Positions 1 through 8,057 of a DNA stretch of 64,000 bases are shown piece after piece. Each line of letters starts with the position of its first letter. Positions within the stretch are counted from its first letter, which is position 1. Origin of the DNA: CAWCPR01 sp963797475. GTDB taxonomy: Bacteria; Chloroflexota; Anaerolineae; Anaerolineales; UBA4823. The stretch spans positions 62,001 to 126,000 of the forward strand of contig CAWCPR010000012.1 of the NCBI GenBank assembly GCA_963797475.1, read 5' to 3'. The notes under the pieces were generated by a model that had not been told where the DNA came from, did no database searches, and saw only the letters and a program-made list of their open reading frames with translations. Both the position numbers and the translations under genes were made by a program.

Positions 1-1305
1 GTGTCCAAAAAGAGTAGGCCACCTGTTAGCATTCCTGGGCTGGATGATCTGGAGGAGCAGGGCGGGCGGCTGCCTGGCAGCTCCATCGATACCCATTACC
101 TGCGCCAGGTGAGTAAAGAGCACGAGGATGAGGGAGGCTTTATCGCTTCGGAATATCCTCTGGCGGTGATCGAGCCGGATTTTTATCAAGGACGGGGCGG
201 AGTGCTGCCGCGGGGACTGGCGTTCAAGGTCATCCGTAAAAATACTACCCACCTGGAAGCCTTGGAAGCATGGATCGGCGGTCTGGTGCAGGGGACCCCG
301 GAACACGATGAATACCTGCGTTTGGTCAGCCTGAAAGAGTTGATTCGCAGTGTCGGGCTTTTGCACCCGATCCACATTTACCTGGACGCCGAGACGAAGG
401 CCTTTCGCCTCCTGGCTGGTGAGCGCCGCTATTGGGCTTTCTGGCTGCTGCGCATGGAGACCGGAGAATACGAAACGATCCCCGCGGTGATCCATGCCGA
501 GCCCTCCCGGTTTCTCCAAATCACTGAAAACGAAGAAGTCGAGCCGCTTTCTACCATCGGCCGGGCCCGCCAGGTGGCTATTGCTTATCTCGAGACGCTG
601 GGGATATTCCCACCAGCCGATCCGCCGGTCAGCGATGAGGAGTACTGGGGATTTTATCGCCAGGCCCTTCTGGGGCCCGAGGAGCTTTTGGGACAAAAGA
701 GGCTTCCGGATAATTTCTGGTCCCGACTGGAAGAGAAGTTGGGCATGCACCGGGTCTCGATGCTCGGCCTGTTGGGGTTGCTTCGCTTACCGGAGTCCGG
801 TTTGCACCGGGCGGATAAGTGGCGCCTGAACCAAAGCCAGGTTGAAGCCGTTTTGACCGCCCCTGCGGATCTCCAGGAGAAGTTCGTCGACTTGGCGACC
901 TCGTACCTGCTGCCTGCCCCCGAGCTAAAACGCCTGGCGCGGCTGGCATCCATGCCGGGTCGCGGCGCTTTCGATGCGGCGCTGCGCGATCTGGAAAACC
1001 CCCGCAACGATGAGCGTAAATACAAGCGTCAGCAGCGCCCGCCCATTGAGGTCCAGATGACGAAGGTATTCAACACCTTCCGGGCCGTGCAAAAAGTGAC
1101 TGGCGGGGATTTTCGAGGTATGGCGCGCCTGATCGTTGCCAATCGGCCGAAAGAAGCGAGTGAGCTGTGCAACCAGCTCGAGGCGGCTGCGGCCGCCCTG
1201 CGGGCCGAGCTGTCATCTGCTGCTGAAGAAAACGAAGGCGAGATTGGAGCGGAGGGAGATGACGATGTCCGTTCACTCAATTCTGAGCAGGGAAGCAACC
1301 TGTAG
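1..1305 (+). CDS. ParB/Srx-fold partition-like protein
   Basis: 434 residues, GTG start at the very first base, so the true N-terminus could lie outside the window. A ParB-type nuclease/CTPase fold is indicated by AGERRYWA (about residues 139-146, the GERR box) and by ENEEVEPLSTIGRARQ (from about 176), which matches the ENxxRxxLxPxExA segment that follows it. A longer helical C-terminal half (about 200-400) carries no motif I can name. The stop codon TAG lies inside a perfect 24-bp palindrome, the first of five copies in the next 2.4 kb. The likely role is plasmid or ICE partition or autoregulation, binding those palindromes. The family call is solid; the partition role is inferred. Confidence 0.75.
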   Translation: MSKKSRPPVSIPGLDDLEEQGGRLPGSSIDTHYLRQVSKEHEDEGGFIASEYPLAVIEPDFYQGRGGVLPRGLAFKVIRKNTTHLEALEAWIGGLVQGTPEHDEYLRLVSLKELIRSVGLLHPIHIYLDAETKAFRLLAGERRYWAFWLLRMETGEYETIPAVIHAEPSRFLQITENEEVEPLSTIGRARQVAIAYLETLGIFPPADPPVSDEEYWGFYRQALLGPEELLGQKRLPDNFWSRLEEKLGMHRVSMLGLLGLLRLPESGLHRADKWRLNQSQVEAVLTAPADLQEKFVDLATSYLLPAPELKRLARLASMPGRGAFDAALRDLENPRNDERKYKRQQRPPIEVQMTKVFNTFRAVQKVTGGDFRGMARLIVANRPKEASELCNQLEAAAAALRAELSSAAEENEGEIGAEGDDDVRSLNSEQGSNL

Positions 1306-1320
1306 AACCTTCTACAGGTT
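1297..1320. promoter_or_regulatory. parS-like palindrome, copy 1
   Basis: Perfect inverted repeat with arms AACCTGTAGAA and TTCTACAGGTT around a 2-bp centre (CC). It overlaps the stop codon of the ParB-like gene. Best-conserved member, with 3685-3708, of a five-copy family. Confidence 0.75.
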
Positions 1321-1393
1321 CGAATCGAGAATCGGTCGCCCGGATCGAGATGAACCTGTATCATAAAGGTTTATCCATCCCGAAAATAGGGGA

Positions 1394-1450
1394 CATGCGG
1401 GATCATCATGATCCCACATCTCAAGATGCAGGATCGTTACGATCCTACAT
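1394..1450. promoter_or_regulatory. Tandem pair of palindromic operators
   Basis: Two related imperfect palindromes in direct repeat: GGGATCATCATGATCCC at 1399-1415 and AGGATCGTTACGATCCT at 1430-1446. Both are preceded by ATGC and followed by ACAT, and they are 31 bp apart centre to centre, about three helical turns. They lie 50-110 bp upstream of the antirepressor-like gene start, as expected for a dimeric regulator binding cooperatively. The sequence differs from the TGTAGAA palindromes, so a second regulator is implied. Confidence 0.6.
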
Positions 1451-1501
1451 GTGGTCTAAACCGCTCTAAACAACAGTGAAGGAAGGAGGAGCATTCAACC
1501 T

Positions 1502-2358
1502 GTGCCAGAAATCGTACACAGCGTTCCCTTTGTTTTCTATGGCGAAACTGTTCAAAGCCCACCTGGCTTCCGATCGCCAGTGGTACATTCCTATAAACGA
1601 GGTTTGTGCTGCTCTAGACATAGAGCCCAGACCACAACGAAGGCGCATTCAGGAGGACGAAGCCATCGCCCACCGGCTGGTAAATATCCCCATGGAGACC
1701 CCATACCAGGACACCACCCGTGTCCAGGAAGTGTCCTGCCTTAACCTGCGCGCGCTTCCCTACTGGCTCGGAACGATCGATGCGAAGCGGGTCAAGGAGG
1801 AGCATCGCAAGAAAGTGATCCTTGTTCAAGCGCGAGTTCGCCGAGGCGGCCTGGGCGGTGTTTCGATCGGACATGGTCCCCCCGGATATGCTGGCAGAGA
1901 TGGATGCGCACCTGCCGCCAGATGAACGCGAGTACCTCGAAGCGATGGACCAGTTACGCCAGGCGCGGAAGAAGATCGACATGTTGAGCGGAAGGCTGGA
2001 TGAAGAGCTGGCTAAGGTTGGCGCCGAGTTGCAGGATATTAGCGGGCGCCTGGGAACGTTGGAAGAGTCGCTGGTCGGCAAAAAAATTGTGAACGCGGAC
2101 CAGGCCAGGCTCATCCAGGAAATGTTTGCCGCAGTTGCGGAAGCCAAACACGCAAAGACCAAGAAGCCGAAGTCCCAGTGTTTTGCTGAGGTGCATGAGG
2201 AGTTCAAATCAGCCTTCCGGGTGCACATTTATTCCATCCTTCCCGAAGAGCAACTGGATGCAGCGATCACGTTCCTCGGTGCTCGTTGGGCGTTCTACAA
2301 CCCTGGCCAGCCGCTGCCGGAGATATTTCGGGGGTCGCACCAACCTTCGCTGTTTTGA
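1502..2358 (+). pseudogene. Phage antirepressor-like protein (P22_AR_N type), two frameshifts
   Basis: The best start is GTG 1502, 9 bases after an AAGGAGGAG site (1484-1492). The frame opens PEIVHSVPFVFYGETVQ, then continues one frame later from about 1555 (HLASDRQWYIPINEVCAALD...) and shifts again near 1822 (FKREFAEAAWAVFRSDM...), ending at 2358. Both shifts are single extra bases; the first is in an AAA run at 1554-1556. The rejoined product of about 285 residues resembles the antirepressor N-terminal domain of phage/plasmid BRO-like proteins, followed by a coiled-coil stretch (about 1930-2110) and a C-terminal domain. Open pieces: 1476-1925 and 1822-2358. Either a pseudogene or two sequencing indels. 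Confidence 0.6.
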
Positions 2359-2400
2359 ATGGCGAGTCAATTACTTTCCATCCACTCCTGAAAGGGGGTC

Positions 2401-2423
2401 AACCTGTAGAAGGTTCTACAGGT
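2401..2423. promoter_or_regulatory. parS-like palindrome, copy 2
   Basis: AACCTGTAGAA, centre GG, TTCTACAGGT. It lies 43 bp past the end of the antirepressor-like gene and directly before its terminator hairpin. Confidence 0.7.
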
Positions 2424-2432
2424 CTCAGGGAA

Positions 2433-2465
2433 AAGACGCCGGCGACCGTGGGTTGCCGGCGTCTT
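2433..2465 (+). terminator. GC-rich terminator hairpin
   Basis: Stem AAGACGCCGGC / GCCGGCGTCTT with an 11-nt loop, followed by a T-rich run. It ends the antirepressor-like transcription unit. Confidence 0.6.
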
Positions 2466-2685
2466 CTATTCTTACAGTTGGTATGCCTGTGTCCATAGAT
2501 CAGTAATGATTGACGAGGTGCTTTCAAAAGGCTGAAAGTAGATAGAGTCGACCAGACCCAAGCGATGGTGATTGTGACGCTCTGGAATAGCCACGAGGAC
2601 CACCGGATCCTCGGCTTAGGAAAAAACCGCGTTGGTGAGAACGAACATATCTGTGAAAGTAAGGTTATGCTCGTTGAGCTACTTG

Positions 2686-2709
2686 AATCTGTAGAACATT
2701 CTACAAGTT
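2686..2709. promoter_or_regulatory. parS-like palindrome, copy 3 (degenerate arms)
   Basis: The core TGTAGAA-CA-TTCTACA is perfect; the outer arms carry two changes from the consensus. Confidence 0.65.
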
Positions 2710-2795
2710 TGAAGGAAAGAACTTGTTATGCCCCGTCTGGGGATGCCGAGCATCCTTCTATATGTGATTCTGGAAATTGTTCTGACGTTTACTCA

Positions 2796-2819
2796 AAAGT
2801 GTAGAAGCTTCTACAGGTT
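2796..2819. promoter_or_regulatory. parS-like palindrome, copy 4 (degenerate left arm)
   Basis: The core TGTAGAA-GC-TTCTACA is perfect. The right arm is consensus and the left outer arm has diverged. A terminator-like hairpin follows 10 bp later, repeating the arrangement at 2401-2465. Confidence 0.65.
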
Positions 2820-2829
2820 TCCAAAGGAG

Positions 2830-2869
2830 AACATCAGTCACGAACGCCAAGGGTGGCAGCGCTGATGTT
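2830..2869 (+). terminator. Terminator-like hairpin
   Basis: AACATCAG / CTGATGTT outer stem with an inner GCCA/TGGC pairing, followed by TTCTG and seven T. No gene ends just upstream, so the transcript it would stop is unknown. Confidence 0.5.
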
Positions 2870-3018
2870 TTCTGTTTTTTTCTACTCAGGACTGGGATAA
2901 CAAATCCATCGGTTGGTTTAATATTCGCTGCGCTGACCGGAATGGGTGAGATGCGCTGGGCGACGTGAAACTTCGCCAGACATCGATATACTGTTAAATG
3001 TGGGAGATTTTTCGGGGG

Positions 3019-3608
3019 TTAATGGGAATATAGATGGCTTGGATGCGCTGCTCTGTAAAGGCGAAGGTCATTACCGATAAGCCTGTCCTGCTGCCAGAAG
3101 AGCCTGCTGGCGATCTGTTCACTTCGACAATCAGATGCGTAGATCTGCCGGGCGAGGCGGTAAATGCCCAACAATAAGCCAACCATCGTATCTCGCCCCG
3201 TGATTGGATGCCGCAAGGCGGCAACTTTACCGCCGCCATCCCTCTGCAGCATCCCATCCTGGGCCAGTAATTGGATCAGGTTTTCCAAATCGCTGGATTC
3301 AATAGCCTGTGAGAACCCTGTGCCCGGCTTTTGCTGCTGGATGAAGGAGGGCTTAAAGTGGAATGGTGCTCGGCCATACATTATCTACCACAGCAGAAGT
3401 GCTGGCGGCAATTGGTCCCATTCTTGTTGGTGATTTCAGCATAGCTGTAATCAAAGACTTCGCGCAACAAGAAGACGGCCCGCTCCAACGGTGAAAGGCT
3501 CTCCAATGTCATTGTGACTCTCCTGGGGCGATCTACTCGCAGAAAGTTTTCTAAAATGGGGCGAGCGACCGTGCTCCGCTTATTGTTGATGGCCCCGGTC
3601 CTGCTCAA
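3019..3608 (-). pseudogene. Remnant of an ECF41/SigJ-type sigma factor
   Basis: Two fragments in different frames read as one decayed gene. 3381-3608 encodes TLESLSPLERAVFLLREVFDYSYAEI, the sigma-4 entry typical of ECF sigma factors. 3019-3381 encodes a C-terminal extension containing LENLIQLLAQDG and GGGKVAALRHPITGRD, characteristic of the SnoaL-like tail of ECF41/SigJ proteins. Sigma region 2 is missing, the sigma-4 helix-turn-helix breaks near 3385-3410, and the spacing is too short for a full protein. The family is confident; the fragment is non-functional. Confidence 0.7.
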
Positions 3609-4182
3609 AGACGCATTCCAGACATGTGTGTTTGGACCGCGAGGCCTGCTCTACATTTTCCTGCTCCAGCGGTAAGATGTTGTGAACCTGTAGAATGTTC
3701 TACAGGTTCATTGATCTAGCAGTTGGAATGAGGCTTGCTTCTTTTTTCGCTGAAGCGCAGAGCACTCAGGATCCTGGATCTGAAGCCGATATATCGAACG
3801 GGAACTTTTGAATATCCGTAACATTTGTATCATCTGCAGATTCAACTTCTTCCCCTGCCAGGTATTGTCCTTGCAAGCGGATTCTCTAAATAATGTGAAA
3901 AACAGAACGAACGTTCTGGCGGATGCATGCCCTTGGTGGTTCGGTGAATGGACGATGATTGATTGCGCATAGCCGTACATCGTCTGGAAACTGTGTAATG
4001 GATGCACCCTTCTCAGTTCAGGGCCCTTGCTGGAAATTCGCCCTTCTTCGTTGAACGATTAGGATAAACCACACTCGAATTCGAAACCGGAAGGGTTGCT
4101 CCCCTTGAAGTTGGCGCTTCTGACGTGGAGAATTCGGGGATCAGGATTGCCTATAGGAGCCGGGTGGGGGCGGGCGCTTAAA
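3609..4182. other. Gene-free stretch
   Basis: Apart from palindrome copy 5 at 3685-3708 I see no supported feature. The minus-strand frame 3708-4007 abuts the palindrome, has no ribosome site and resembles nothing. Confidence 0.5.
3685..3708. promoter_or_regulatory. parS-like palindrome, copy 5
   Basis: Perfect 24-bp inverted repeat (arms AACCTGTAGAA and TTCTACAGGTT, centre TG), upstream of the decayed sigma gene. Confidence 0.75.
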
Positions 4183-4217
4183 ACAAAAAATCCCCTGAAT
4201 GCTCAGGGGAATCTTTT
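4183..4217 (-). terminator. Bidirectional terminator
   Basis: CCCCTGA / TCAGGGG stem (4192-4209) flanked by an A-run on the left and a T-run on the right. On the minus strand it follows the 92-residue gene ending at 4224. Confidence 0.65.
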
Positions 4218-4223
4218 TTGTTC

Positions 4224-4502
4224 TTACTCCTGTTTCAGGATTCTTTTCGTCTCATCGAAAATGAGCATCTCCAAAGTAGGGTTGGAGAGCCGCTGGCGTA
4301 GCTCATCACTCAGTGGATAGTCGCCGTGGAGAAGATCTTCCAAGGCGTCCAGCAGACGGTCGAGGGCGATGAAGTATTCGTTGGGGTGAGGGACTACCTC
4401 AAGGGGATTCTCGGCTGTGTAAGCCTCTTTTTCCCGGGGAGCGTTCACGGAGGCGAAAAGCGAGGGTTGGTGTATGGACTCATCGTGGAGATGCTTTTCC
4501 AT
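4224..4502 (-). CDS. Small acidic protein of unknown function
   Basis: 92 residues from ATG 4502, chosen because AAAGGAAG lies 7-8 bases upstream; the longer open frame to 4622 runs into the transposon end. The sequence opens MEKHLHDESIHQPSLF and has an amphipathic helical C-terminal half (ALDRLLDALEDLLHGDYPLSDELRQ). No family recognised. A terminator follows directly. The IS200/IS605 element begins about 25 bp upstream and is transcribed away from it, so the original promoter may have been displaced by the insertion. Confidence 0.55.
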   Translation of the reverse strand: MEKHLHDESIHQPSLFASVNAPREKEAYTAENPLEVVPHPNEYFIALDRLLDALEDLLHGDYPLSDELRQRLSNPTLEMLIFDETKRILKQE

Positions 4503-4539
4503 TACTAATCTTCCTTTCCATAGAAATTGTGGGCGGGGA

Positions 4540-4559
4540 CTGCCGCCTTCAGGCGGCAG
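4540..4559. repeat. Left-end hairpin of the IS605 element
   Basis: 8-bp perfect stem with a TTCA loop. It differs from the right-end hairpin (6224-6243) by compensated changes in the stem. Confidence 0.75.
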
Positions 4560-4629
4560 AGGAAGCCTGCTTGCTCCTTTCACAGAAAAGATAATTGACA
4601 AATATCGAATATCGCAGTACATTTGTTCT

Positions 4630-5031
4630 ATGAGTGATACACGGTATCGGCGTAATGCAGGAAGGGTTTACTCCCTGAAATATCATTTGGTTTGGTGTCC
4701 AAAGTACCGTCGCAAGGTTCTGGTGGGTGAGATTGCGGAAGAACTTCGTTCTGTGCTATACCAAAAGGCGCAGGAGTTGGAGGTGACAATCGAGGCATTG
4801 GAAATCATGCCTGACCACGTTCACCTGTTTACAGAAAGTGACCCCACAGAAGCACCGCAACGTCTTGCGAACCAGTTCAAGGGGTACACTTCCCGAAAGT
4901 TGCGTTTGAAATTTCCGCAACTGCGTTCTCGCCTTCCGAGTATGTGGAGCAGAAGCTACTACGTTGGCTCGATAGGTCACGTCTCTGGGGAAACCGTCAG
5001 GCGATACATCGAAATGCAGAAAACGAGTTAG
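4630..5031 (+). CDS. tnpA: IS200/IS605 TnpA, Y1 HUH transposase
   Basis: 133 residues, ATG 4630. It performs single-strand 'peel and paste' transposition as a dimer, nicking hairpin-marked ends. The HUH motif is HVHLF (His63, His65), the catalytic tyrosine is Tyr126 in VRRYIEMQ, and SLKYHLVWCPKYRR (about 15-28) is the classic N-terminal strand of the family. Length is normal for the family (130-155). tnpB begins 3 bp after the stop codon. It appears intact and active. Confidence 0.95.
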   Translation: MSDTRYRRNAGRVYSLKYHLVWCPKYRRKVLVGEIAEELRSVLYQKAQELEVTIEALEIMPDHVHLFTESDPTEAPQRLANQFKGYTSRKLRLKFPQLRSRLPSMWSRSYYVGSIGHVSGETVRRYIEMQKTS

Positions 5032-5034
5032 GGT

Positions 5035-6219
5035 ATGCTTCGTACCTACAAATACCTCCTTCGCCCAAGTCCTGAGCAGGTGAAACAACTGGATTATTTG
5101 CTTTGGCAATCCAGGCTGGTTTATAATGCCGCCCTTGAACAGCGAATTACGGTCTATCGGGAAACGGGCAAGGGGGTGGGGTACGGAGCGCAGTGGGCGC
5201 ACTTTCGGGACATGCGCCGATCCAATTCCGAAACCCTTGGGCAGGTCAACGCATCCAGCTTGCAGCACCTTTTGCGCCGTCTGGACAAAGCCTTCACCGC
5301 ATTCTTTCGTCGCTTGAAGGCGGGGGAAGTGCCTGGGTTTCCACGTTTCAAAAGCCGCAATCGCTTCAATAGTCTTGAATACACTTACGGAGATGGTTGC
5401 AAACTGCGCCAAAACGAGCATGGCCGCAGGTCGTTCTACGTTCAAAACCTGGGCGAACTCAGGATGTGCTACCACCGAGCAATCCCCACCGATGCGAAAA
5501 TCAAACACGGGGTCGTCAAGCGGGTTGGAGAACGATGGTATGTCGGCCTGATGATCGAACTTCCCGATCCTGGGCAGCGCCTGGCCCAAACGGGCAATCA
5601 GGTCGGCGTTGACGTTGGACTGAAATGCCTTGCCGCTCTCTCAAATGGGGAGTGGATTGAAAATCCCCGCTGGCTGAGAGAGAGCCTTGCAAAACTGCGC
5701 CGCCTGCAACGCCACGCCGCTCGACAGACCCAGGGGGGCAACCGACAGCGAAAAACCTACCGTCAGATTGTTCGACTTCACGAACAGGTTGCCAATCAAC
5801 GGGCAGACTATCTACATCAGGTCAGCACTCGACTTGTGGCCGAGAATGACCTGATTGCAATCGAGAACCTTTCTCTCGGCTTCATGAACCGCAACGAATA
5901 CCTGTCCCTTTCCTCGCATGACGCCGGGTTTGGACTGTTTCGGCAGATGCTTGAATACAAGGCTGAAAGTGCTGGTATCCAGGTCATTGCCGTAAACCCG
6001 TCCAACACCACCCAGGCGTGCAGTGGATGCGGGAGGATTGTCCCCAAAGGCTTGCCGCTTCGTGTTCATGCTTGCCCTGATTGCGGTTTAGTCCTCGACC
6101 GAGACGTAAATGCGGCTCGGAATATACTGACTTTGGCTTTGCGTCGATCCTTAGGATCGTACTCGCTCGGACGGAGCGGTCAGTCGCTAACGTGTCCCGT
6201 TGGGGAGAGCGTTGCCTGA
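5035..6219 (+). CDS. tnpB: TnpB, RNA-guided RuvC nuclease of IS605
   Basis: 394 residues, ATG 5035. TnpB proteins are guided by a short RNA from the transposon right end to cut the empty donor site, which helps retain the element; they are the ancestors of Cas12. The RuvC triad is complete: Asp193 (VGVDVGLK), Glu277 (IAIENL) and Asp357 (DRDVNAA). The zinc finger is present as CSGCG...CPDCG just before the last Asp. The N-terminal helix-turn-helix (LRTYKYLLRPSPEQ) and the OrfB signature are normal. The gene sits directly behind tnpA, probably co-transcribed. Confidence 0.95.
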   Translation: MLRTYKYLLRPSPEQVKQLDYLLWQSRLVYNAALEQRITVYRETGKGVGYGAQWAHFRDMRRSNSETLGQVNASSLQHLLRRLDKAFTAFFRRLKAGEVPGFPRFKSRNRFNSLEYTYGDGCKLRQNEHGRRSFYVQNLGELRMCYHRAIPTDAKIKHGVVKRVGERWYVGLMIELPDPGQRLAQTGNQVGVDVGLKCLAALSNGEWIENPRWLRESLAKLRRLQRHAARQTQGGNRQRKTYRQIVRLHEQVANQRADYLHQVSTRLVAENDLIAIENLSLGFMNRNEYLSLSSHDAGFGLFRQMLEYKAESAGIQVIAVNPSNTTQACSGCGRIVPKGLPLRVHACPDCGLVLDRDVNAARNILTLALRRSLGSYSLGRSGQSLTCPVGESVA

Positions 6220-6260
6220 GAAGCCGTCGCCTTTAGGCGACGGAGAACGTCACTCTTGTC
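6100..6260 (+). ncRNA. Probable omega (guide) RNA of TnpB
   Basis: By family knowledge, the guide RNA of IS605 TnpB overlaps the 3' end of tnpB and ends at the right end, with the guide taken from DNA just beyond it. The region holds the strong CCGTCGCC/GGCGACGG hairpin at 6224-6243. The boundaries are an estimate. Confidence 0.35.
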
Positions 6261-6338
6261 TTGTACCAAATGCACGGGTCGCACATATAGCCAAGCTGAA
6301 GGATGATACGCTGGCTCATTATTAGCGCTCCACAGGAA

Positions 6339-8057
6339 TCATCCTATGTCTAGCCCAAGCTGGTCTGGAGATACAGTGCCTGCAGGCCGGCGTCGCCGCG
6401 GTACTACAACAACTGCGCCCCGACGGGCCGCCCAATCTGCCCAGGGCTCGACTACGACAACCGAAGGGACAATCTCAGCCACAGGAGTTGTTGGCCCATC
6501 GGGGATGACATTGGGCGCCTCGATCCCCGCCAGGGTGGTGGCTGGGACACGCTCTTTATCTTTCGCTTCGCCGGTAATCCGCTCGGTCAGGGCGCGCAGC
6601 AGGTCCAGGTTATCATCCACGCCGGCGTCGCCCAGTGCGGAGGGGACAAAGTCTCCGTAGACGCTCTTCGCCCAACTGATCTTGCGAGCAATCACGTCCC
6701 AGGCCTCCAGCTCGATCCCTTGGTAGCCCAGAGCAAACACACGCACCGGGCGTTTCTGGCCGAGCCGCCATACCCGGCACACAGCCTGAGCCAGGGAAAT
6801 GGTCGCGTAGACGGCCTCATAGGCCACCACAGTCTGGAACATCACCAGATCCAGGCCCGTCTCAACCGCTTTCGGGTGGGTGATGAGGGCGTCCATCTTG
6901 TGGGCCTGCTTCTCAATCCACTCCTCGCGCTCCCCAGCCGGCACCCTGGCCGTGTTCAGATATACGGCCCGCAGGCCGGACCGGCGCAGGATTTTCTCAA
7001 GCCTCAGGGGCAGCGGGCGAGCCGTGGTCTGCTCGACCAGGACCACCGCCCTGCGCCCCTCACGGGCCTCCCGGCTGAGCAGGTCGAGCAACTCGCGCTC
7101 TTTCGGCAGGAGGGTGCTTTCCGGCAAGACAGGCAGCGTGAGCACCACGTTGTGCGCTTTGGCCTGCCCATCTTCATCGCGTGACACAAAGTCGTAGATG
7201 TGATTCCCTTTCCGTGAAGTGGGAGGGACGGCGGCGATGTTGTAATAGCCCAGGGCTGCCCGTAACCAGGCCGATAGGGCTCCCTTGCCCTGCTCATGGT
7301 ACAGGTGCCCGCCATAGCTCTTGGCGAACAGGTGATCCAGGCCGAGCGCGGGGGTGGAAATGTCTTTCTGCTGTTCGGTGTAGGCCGGCAGGGCGATAGC
7401 CACATCACGCAGCGCGCCGAAGGCGGTGCGGGAGAGCAGGAAACGGTACACGGCTGGCGATACACCGGGCCGTTCGCGAAACTCGGAGCGGCGGATGCGG
7501 CGACCATAGGCGCGCTTTTCGTCTACGATCTCCACGCTTTCTGCGTAGCCATATCGCTCAACAAACTCTTTTTCTGTGAGGCGCATCTGGCGCATCTCGG
7601 GTGATGTCCAGCGTAGCAGCCGGTACAAATCGGACGCTTTCCCACTGAAAAGCGTCCCAGTGAGCAATATTGCCCACCGGGAGGCGCGGTGCAGGCGGCT
7701 GAAAGCCGTGCCTTGCAGAGAGGCATTGCGGTACTCATGGATTTCGTCGGTTATCAGAAGCAGGTTGCGGATTTGCCCTGATTTTACGGCGCGGCGGATG
7801 GCCTCTGCCAGCGGCCAGCGGCGCGGCTTTGGTTCTGGCGTGGCATAGGGCAAACCGCATAAGGGGCATTTTTTGCTGAGGAAGCGGCGCGGCGGAGCTT
7901 GACCGGGTGAGACCCGCACCCATTCTCCAAAGCGCAGAAGATCGTCCATTCCCCAACCCTCCTCTGCCTTGGGGACGGCAGGTGCTCCACAGGTCGGGCA
8001 GCTCCAAATTCTTTCCCGCGCCGGTTTTTGGGAATAAGCGTGGGACCAGACCTGCAC
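6339..8057 (-). CDS. SNF2-type helicase, C-terminal part of a split methyltransferase-helicase
   Basis: 572 residues open from a GTG at 8057, but this is almost certainly the continuation of the gene at 7735-9504 after a one-base shift near 8050-8065. It starts with a zinc ribbon (CPTCG at about 20-24 and CPLCG at about 64-68), followed by a Walker B-like DEIH box (ITDEIHEYRN, about 102-111), motif III LLTGTLF, and the C-terminal motif VI AQAVCRVWRLGQKR. This gives the RecA2 half of an SNF2-like ATPase. The C-terminal 100 residues are low-complexity. The substrate is unknown; it may be a DNA translocase paired with the methyltransferase domain. Confidence 0.8.
   Translation of the reverse strand: MQVWSHAYSQKPARERIWSCPTCGAPAVPKAEEGWGMDDLLRFGEWVRVSPGQAPPRRFLSKKCPLCGLPYATPEPKPRRWPLAEAIRRAVKSGQIRNLLLITDEIHEYRNASLQGTAFSRLHRASRWAILLTGTLFSGKASDLYRLLRWTSPEMRQMRLTEKEFVERYGYAESVEIVDEKRAYGRRIRRSEFRERPGVSPAVYRFLLSRTAFGALRDVAIALPAYTEQQKDISTPALGLDHLFAKSYGGHLYHEQGKGALSAWLRAALGYYNIAAVPPTSRKGNHIYDFVSRDEDGQAKAHNVVLTLPVLPESTLLPKERELLDLLSREAREGRRAVVLVEQTTARPLPLRLEKILRRSGLRAVYLNTARVPAGEREEWIEKQAHKMDALITHPKAVETGLDLVMFQTVVAYEAVYATISLAQAVCRVWRLGQKRPVRVFALGYQGIELEAWDVIARKISWAKSVYGDFVPSALGDAGVDDNLDLLRALTERITGEAKDKERVPATTLAGIEAPNVIPDGPTTPVAEIVPSVVVVEPWADWAARRGAVVVVPRRRRPAGTVSPDQLGLDIG

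Larger units (their letters stand above)
2466..3018. other. Non-coding stretch with two palindromes and a hairpin
   Basis: No credible gene. It contains parS-like copies 3 (2686-2709) and 4 (2796-2819) and a hairpin at 2830-2869 followed by a long T-run. The only open frame, 2565-2804, runs through both palindromes and has no recognisable ribosome site or family. Confidence 0.55.
4525..6260 (+). mobile_element. IS200/IS605-family element (tnpA + tnpB)
   Basis: A Y1 transposase and a TnpB gene lie between two imperfect subterminal hairpins of the kind TnpA recognises: left CTGCCGCC-TTCA-GGCGGCAG (4540-4559, loop TTCA) and right CCGTCGCC-TTTA-GGCGACGG (6224-6243, loop TTTA). There are no inverted terminal repeats or target duplication, as expected for single-strand transposition. 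Exact ends cannot be set by eye and are given within about 20 bp. Both genes are uninterrupted, in contrast to the many broken frames around them. Confidence 0.85.

Noticed and set aside
1822..1826. Programmed +1 frameshift in the antirepressor-like gene
   Set aside because: No stop codon, slippery heptamer or Shine-Dalgarno-like stimulator is arranged as in known sites, and a second, unrelated shift occurs in the same gene.
2565..2804. 79-residue plus-strand open frame
   Set aside because: It contains two palindromic sites, has no ribosome site and resembles no family.
3708..4007. 99-residue minus-strand open frame
   Set aside because: No ribosome site, starts in unstructured flank and abuts a palindrome; probably chance.
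4756..5589. 277-residue minus-strand open frame
   Set aside because: It lies entirely opposite tnpA/tnpB, which have full catalytic motifs.
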